Source: Opitutia bacterium
GTDB taxonomy: Bacteria > Verrucomicrobiota > Verrucomicrobiia > Opitutales > UBA2995
Reading direction: 5' to 3'
Assembly (NCBI GenBank): GCA_014529615.1
Contig: JAABVD010000005.1
Coordinates: 1-34,728, forward strand
Length of the DNA stretch: 34,728 nucleotides
The notes beneath the pieces were generated by a model. It worked only from the letters and a program-made list of their open reading frames with translations, was not told the origin of the DNA and made no database searches. The translations under genes and the position numbers were made by a program. Below are positions 32,791 through 34,728 of the stretch, in pieces. Position 1 is the stretch's first letter; every line of letters starts with the position of its first letter.

Positions 32791-34622
32791 TTTGTCGAAC
32801 TTTCAAATGGTTGGGCCAGATCCTGGACGGCTTGGCGGACCTCGGCGGGCTGGGAGTGCGCCGCCATCGGTTTGCCGAACCTGACCGATACCGGATAGGG
32901 GATCCGTTTGGGCATCTTCCAGACAGCCCTGCCGCGCTCGTAGCTGAAAATGCTTCCCCATACACCGCCCAGATTCACCGGGATGATCGGGTTGTCCAGA
33001 TCGCGCATGATCCTGACAAATCCCCTGCGGAACGGCAGCAGGTTTCCGGTGCGTGAAACCTGCCCCTCGGCAAAGATGCAGACCACCTCACCAGCCACGA
33101 TCCGTGCGGATGCTTCCCGCAGGCCTTGGACGATTTGACGGGGCCGTTGCCTGGAGGGCATGGGAATTACCTGCAAAATTTTGGCGAACGGTTTGACAAA
33201 CCAGATCCTGTAGGCGTCGTCCGACATGATAAACCGGATGGGGCGGTCGATGGAGGCGAACAAGAACAAGGCATCGATGTAAGACAGGTGATTGCAGACA
33301 AACAGCACACCTCCCTTGTCGGGTATATTGTCCCGCCCCCGGATGCGAATGCGGTACAGTGTATTGGTCAGCAAAACCAACAGTAGGCGCAGGAAGGAAT
33401 CGGGCAGCAGCCAGAGTACGTAGACGGTGGCTACGAGGGTGACGGCCCCTACGACGGTAAAGATATTCGAAGTGCTGAGCCCGATCGATTTCAGCAAAAA
33501 ATAGACCCCGGAGGCCAGGAGGATGCCCACCCAGGAGAGAAATGCCTGCATGGCGATTATGGAACCTTTCCTCCTGCTCTCGGGCCGGTGCTGAACCAGG
33601 GCATTGATGGGCACGATATAAAATCCTCCGAAAAATCCCACACATCCGAGGAAAAGGCCGAATTGGTGGGTGGGAAGTCCGGCCTGGCCCATGAGGAAGC
33701 TGAATACCGATACGCCGATTGCCCCCAAGGGAATAAGGCCGGTTTCAATTTTTCGCTTTGATATATACCCGGCAGCCATACTGCCCAGGCCGATGCCCAC
33801 CGCCATCATGGCAAACAGGATGCTGGTGTTGAAAAAACTCAATTGCAGTTCGTTGCGGCCGTATATCATTACCGACTGCTGAACCAATGCGCCCAAAAAC
33901 CAGAAATAAGTGCCCCCCACGATCGAAATGAGCAAGACGAAGTCTTTCCGCGCATAGGTGAACTGCCTCCAGAATTCCCCCAGAAAATTCAGGCGGTATG
34001 GTTTTGCCGGATCAGCCGGCGGCACCCGACTGATACCCCGACTGGCCATCATGCCGGCAGTGGCCAGGGCGATGAGGATGAAGCCGGTGTTGGTCTGGTT
34101 GTCAAACGCGTCAAACAAAAGTCCCCCGGCAATCGTTCCGAGGATGATGGAAATGAAGGTTCCCAGTCCTATGATGCCGTTGCCCCAGGATAATCGCTTT
34201 TCCACCAGGAGTTCGGGAAGAAGGCCGTATTTGACCGGACCGAAAAATGCGCTCTGGGCGCTCATCAGGAAAATCACCCCCAACAACAGATTGAGGTATC
34301 CCAGGTAGAGGCCGATTGCCCCCAGGCACATGATCACCATCTCCCCGAGCTTGATCCGAATCGCCACCGATCGTTTGCTGAACCGGTCCGCACAGAACCC
34401 CCCCGTCATGGTAAACAAAATGAAAGGAACGGCAAACAATGCCCCGATGAGCGATACCAGCCGGTCCTGGTCCGACTCGTTCGGATACAGGCTCATGGCT
34501 GAAAAAATCACCACGAATTTAAATACGTTGTCGGAAAAGGCGCCCTGGCACTGGGTGACCCATAAGCTCCAAAACCCCTTCAGCCAATCTTTGGGCGGTC
34601 CTGAGCGGGTCGTTTCGGGCAT
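32787..34622 (-). CDS. MFS lysophospholipid transporter fused to PlsC acyltransferase (LplT-Aas type)
   Basis: A 611-residue fusion. I take the ATG at 34622 (MPETTRSGPP); a TTG at 34631 would add three residues. Residues about 20-405 are a 12-helix MFS transporter with LplT-like features (GAFSDNVFKFVVIF near helix 1 and FFGPVKYGLLPELLV after helix 3). Residues about 425-611 are a PlsC acyltransferase with NHLSYID (about 443-449, HxxxxD) and FAEGQVSRTG (about 515-524). In Escherichia coli LplT imports lysophosphatidylethanolamine and Aas reacylates it; this fused form combines import with acylation. The adenylation/ACP-synthetase domain of Aas is absent. Stop overlaps the next gene by GTGA. 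Confidence 0.9.
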   Translation of the reverse strand: MPETTRSGPPKDWLKGFWSLWVTQCQGAFSDNVFKFVVIFSAMSLYPNESDQDRLVSLIGALFAVPFILFTMTGGFCADRFSKRSVAIRIKLGEMVIMCLGAIGLYLGYLNLLLGVIFLMSAQSAFFGPVKYGLLPELLVEKRLSWGNGIIGLGTFISIILGTIAGGLLFDAFDNQTNTGFILIALATAGMMASRGISRVPPADPAKPYRLNFLGEFWRQFTYARKDFVLLISIVGGTYFWFLGALVQQSVMIYGRNELQLSFFNTSILFAMMAVGIGLGSMAAGYISKRKIETGLIPLGAIGVSVFSFLMGQAGLPTHQFGLFLGCVGFFGGFYIVPINALVQHRPESRRKGSIIAMQAFLSWVGILLASGVYFLLKSIGLSTSNIFTVVGAVTLVATVYVLWLLPDSFLRLLLVLLTNTLYRIRIRGRDNIPDKGGVLFVCNHLSYIDALFLFASIDRPIRFIMSDDAYRIWFVKPFAKILQVIPMPSRQRPRQIVQGLREASARIVAGEVVCIFAEGQVSRTGNLLPFRRGFVRIMRDLDNPIIPVNLGGVWGSIFSYERGRAVWKMPKRIPYPVSVRFGKPMAAHSQPAEVRQAVQDLAQPFESSTK

Positions 34623-34654
34623 GGGTTCCAAAGAGACGGAAAATCGGCAATGTC

Positions 34655-34728
34655 TCAGGGTTTCCCCAAGGTGACCCCGACCATGCCGAAGGGTACAGCT
34701 ACCTGCTGAAACTTCTTTCCAAGGCTCT
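34655..34728 (-). CDS. Possible C-terminal end of an upstream gene
   Basis: On the minus strand one frame is open from the window edge to a TGA at 34655-34657, reading …KKFQQVAVPFGMVGVTLGKP. The sequence looks coding, and its stop lies 32 bases before the MFS-acyltransferase start. With only 23 residues visible I cannot name it. Confidence 0.35.
   Translation of the reverse strand, partial: SLGKKFQQVAVPFGMVGVTLGKP

Overview
The window is GC-rich and gene-dense. It looks like a Gram-negative bacterium of the Verrucomicrobiota/Planctomycetota type, most likely a marine Opitutae-like verrucomicrobium. This is inference from content: several secreted PQQ-type beta-propellers of the 'NWRGP' kind, a TonB receptor, a BNR_4-type secreted propeller related to ulvan lyases, weak or absent Shine-Dalgarno sites at many starts, and repeat-rich intergenic DNA. 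There is no rRNA, tRNA, CRISPR array, integrase or complete transposase that I can see.

Layout. 1-348: end of a membrane protein. 373-3011 (minus): a cyclophilin lipoprotein, then a secreted BNR_4 propeller, separated by a 182-bp miniature inverted-repeat element. 3409-3591: a second, diverged copy of that element, directly before a tripartite RND efflux operon (outer membrane factor, adaptor, permease; 3599-9525). 9590-10914: a periplasmic TPR protein and a lone STAS protein. 11048-15674: a Rieske oxygenase converging on a two-gene minus-strand operon made of a GPP34 (GOLPH3-like)/cytochrome P450 fusion and a COG2907-like flavoprotein. 15894-17168 (minus): a propeller, divergent from the block that follows.

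17270-30584 is a long co-directional block: TonB receptor, two large propellers, a DUF3311 peptide plus SSS symporter, an EhpF-like adenylate-forming enzyme without the C-terminal domain, an iron-containing alcohol dehydrogenase, a frameshifted propeller lipoprotein, a HemW-like radical SAM protein and a DUF98 chorismate-lyase-like protein. Several joints overlap by 4 bases, so much of it is probably one transcription unit. I infer uptake and processing, or synthesis, of an aryl-carboxylate-derived compound; no such pathway is recognised here. 30411-30834 is a repeat zone with an inverted REP doublet and a pair of 33-bp inverted GATCAY repeats. 30835-34622 (minus) holds a lysophospholipid transporter/acyltransferase fusion, a second acyltransferase, a small conserved protein and a DUF1294 membrane protein. 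The end of one more gene may lie at the right edge.

The most unusual content is the GPP34-P450 fusion, whose P450 I-helix lacks the usual acid-alcohol pair, beside a KshA/DAF-36-type Rieske oxygenase and a flavoprotein: a candidate undescribed membrane-lipid or isoprenoid oxidation module. Second is the chorismate-lyase/EhpF/alcohol dehydrogenase/radical SAM set. All functional assignments come from reading motifs by eye; no database search was run.
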